Below, one piece after another: positions 63,175-64,000 of a stretch of DNA of 64,000 nucleotides. A program made the translations under genes and the position numbers. The stretch spans positions 54,466-118,465 of the IMG/VR virus record IMGVR_UViG_3300014050_000004, one strand, 5' to 3'. Numbering within the stretch: position 1 is the first letter of the stretch; each line of letters starts with the position of its first letter. The notes below the pieces were generated by a model that saw only the letters and a program-made list of their open reading frames with translations, was not told where the DNA came from and made no database searches. Source of the DNA: a virus.

Positions 63175-64000
63175 TCACTTACCCGTTTTACAGAGCCATA
63201 CATTGCTGATGGCTTTGAAAGAAAAGTCGCTGTTCAGGGACTTGAATACCAGTCCTTCCCGCCTGGCTTGAGGGTTCATGGAAGGACCATCTGCAAAGGC
63301 TAGGAGAGCCTCGAGAGACCCGAGCTCAGAGCTGACGCACAGGTCCCCGTTAAGTACGGGCACGTGCTCCAGGGAGGCTCCTAGAGACCTCAGAGCCCTC
63401 ACCTGCTCTTGGCGCTCTTCGGGCGAGAGATACCTTTGCTCATCGATATTGAAAATATCAAAGAGGTACAGACGTTGGCCTTGAATCTTTTCTTGATTCC
63501 CCTGAATCCCTTCACCAATGAGCTCAAACTGGAGAGCCAAATTGTCTCCTGTTTCGTTGTATAGCTGGAGTAGCGCTTCAATCACCTTTTGGGAACGGGC
63601 AGTAGACCAGAAGGTGTTGTTTTCCGTTTCCGTCAGATCCAGATTGCGACTGCACACCCCAAGGTTTCCGTCTTTGCAGTACACAGTGCAAGAGGATCCG
63701 TCAAGCTTCAAGGTGACTTCGTACCTTTCCCCGTAACGGTCGCGAAAGATCTCTTCAACAAGATTTTGGCAGCGTTCCTGGTCGGTTTTCGGTACGAAAG
63801 AAGGGAAGTTACCTTTGACCACACCTGCAAGTTGAGGCGGGATGTAAGGTTCCCACTTCTGAATCCCAAGTTGTTGGGTTAGTTCAAAACCGATAGGAGA
63901 ACCAGCGAGAGGCCAGAGTCCTTTCTCATCGAGGATTGTTGTAGGCAGGAGGAGACCCTGACTCACCTGACCGCGGAACTTCATGGTCTTGAGACGTTCT
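63175..64000 (-). CDS. RNA ligase, 5' end cut by window edge
   Basis: At least 275 codons; the frame continues upstream past base 64000 (RLKTMKFRGQVSQG). Nucleotidyl lysine lies in TLKLDGSSCTVYC. QLAGVVKGNFPSFVPKTDQER is typical of phage RNA ligases of the Rnl2-like group. LQFELIGEG and GLVFKSL add the downstream motifs. Would seal RNA ends made by kinase and phosphatase genes at 57 and 54 kb. Confidence 0.85.
   Translation of the reverse strand, partial: ERLKTMKFRGQVSQGLLLPTTILDEKGLWPLAGSPIGFELTQQLGIQKWEPYIPPQLAGVVKGNFPSFVPKTDQERCQNLVEEIFRDRYGERYEVTLKLDGSSCTVYCKDGNLGVCSRNLDLTETENNTFWSTARSQKVIEALLQLYNETGDNLALQFELIGEGIQGNQEKIQGQRLYLFDIFNIDEQRYLSPEERQEQVRALRSLGASLEHVPVLNGDLCVSSELGSLEALLAFADGPSMNPQARREGLVFKSLNSDFSFKAISNVWLCKTGK

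Noticed and set aside
1-64000. CRISPR array, insertion sequence, integrase or attachment site
   Set aside because: No direct-repeat spacer pattern, transposase or recombinase was seen.
1-64000. Photosynthesis auxiliary genes (psbA, hli)
   Set aside because: No D1- or HLI-like sequence; absence does not exclude a cyanobacterial host.

Overview
The window is a gene-dense stretch of a large tailed phage (Caudoviricetes) with a contractile tail. It has a sheath, a gp25-like wedge, a gpJ/gp6-like wedge, an OB-fold hub, a Mu-type portal, a protease-scaffold and a minor head protein, and a large terminase. Both edges cut genes: the first gene runs off the left edge and an RNA ligase runs off the right. 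Almost everything is on the minus strand, so transcription runs right to left. The exceptions are a PhoH-like ATPase (about 3.8-4.7 kb) and a low-molecular-weight phosphatase (about 45.1-45.5 kb). A cyanobacterial host is suggested but not proven by an SWM-type repeat domain in a virion gene, a Cys motif that I associate with cyanobacterial and cyanophage proteins, and a small protein resembling a cyanobacterial family. No photosynthesis gene is present.

Layout: 0-4.7 kb holds small accessory genes, an HNH-type protein and PhoH. 4.7-37 kb is the virion and packaging module: terminase, hub and baseplate, fibre-like proteins, tail tube, capsid, protease-scaffold, portal, gp25-like protein, a 1205-residue sheath and tail completion. 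It ends with a tail-assembly chaperone carrying an apparent -1 frameshift site. A family A DNA polymerase with strong resemblance to mitochondrial polymerase gamma lies at 32.9-35.8 kb, and a GyrA/ParC-type topoisomerase subunit at 37.3-39.3 kb. 39-42 kb holds a HigA-like repressor, a NadR-like kinase and a calcineurin-type phosphatase. 42-51 kb looks like a DNA base hypermodification cassette: P-loop DNA kinase, glycosyltransferase, predicted pyrimidine pyrophosphorylase/transferase, amidoligase, class II glutamine amidotransferase, R2K-type ATP-grasp and two tandem TET/JBP-like dioxygenases. 51-64 kb is an early or middle accessory region with SprT-like peptidase, RNA-repair enzymes, a nucleotidyltransferase, a macro domain, 5'-3' exonuclease, two tRNAs, GH24 lysozyme and RNA ligase.

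Two regulatory signals recur. The first is a promoter class found eight times at 39.9-61.8 kb on the minus strand. It consists of a 12-bp TCGGTTAACCGA-like inverted repeat exactly 2 bp upstream of a TTTACC-type -35, then 16-17 bp, then a TATAAT-type -10. In five cases an ATG begins exactly 6 bases after the -10, which predicts leaderless mRNAs. The second is GGGTAAA, mostly 23-27 bases upstream of start codons of virion-region genes on either strand, which looks like a phage late promoter element. Function calls rest on recognised motifs and remembered family features; no database search was run.
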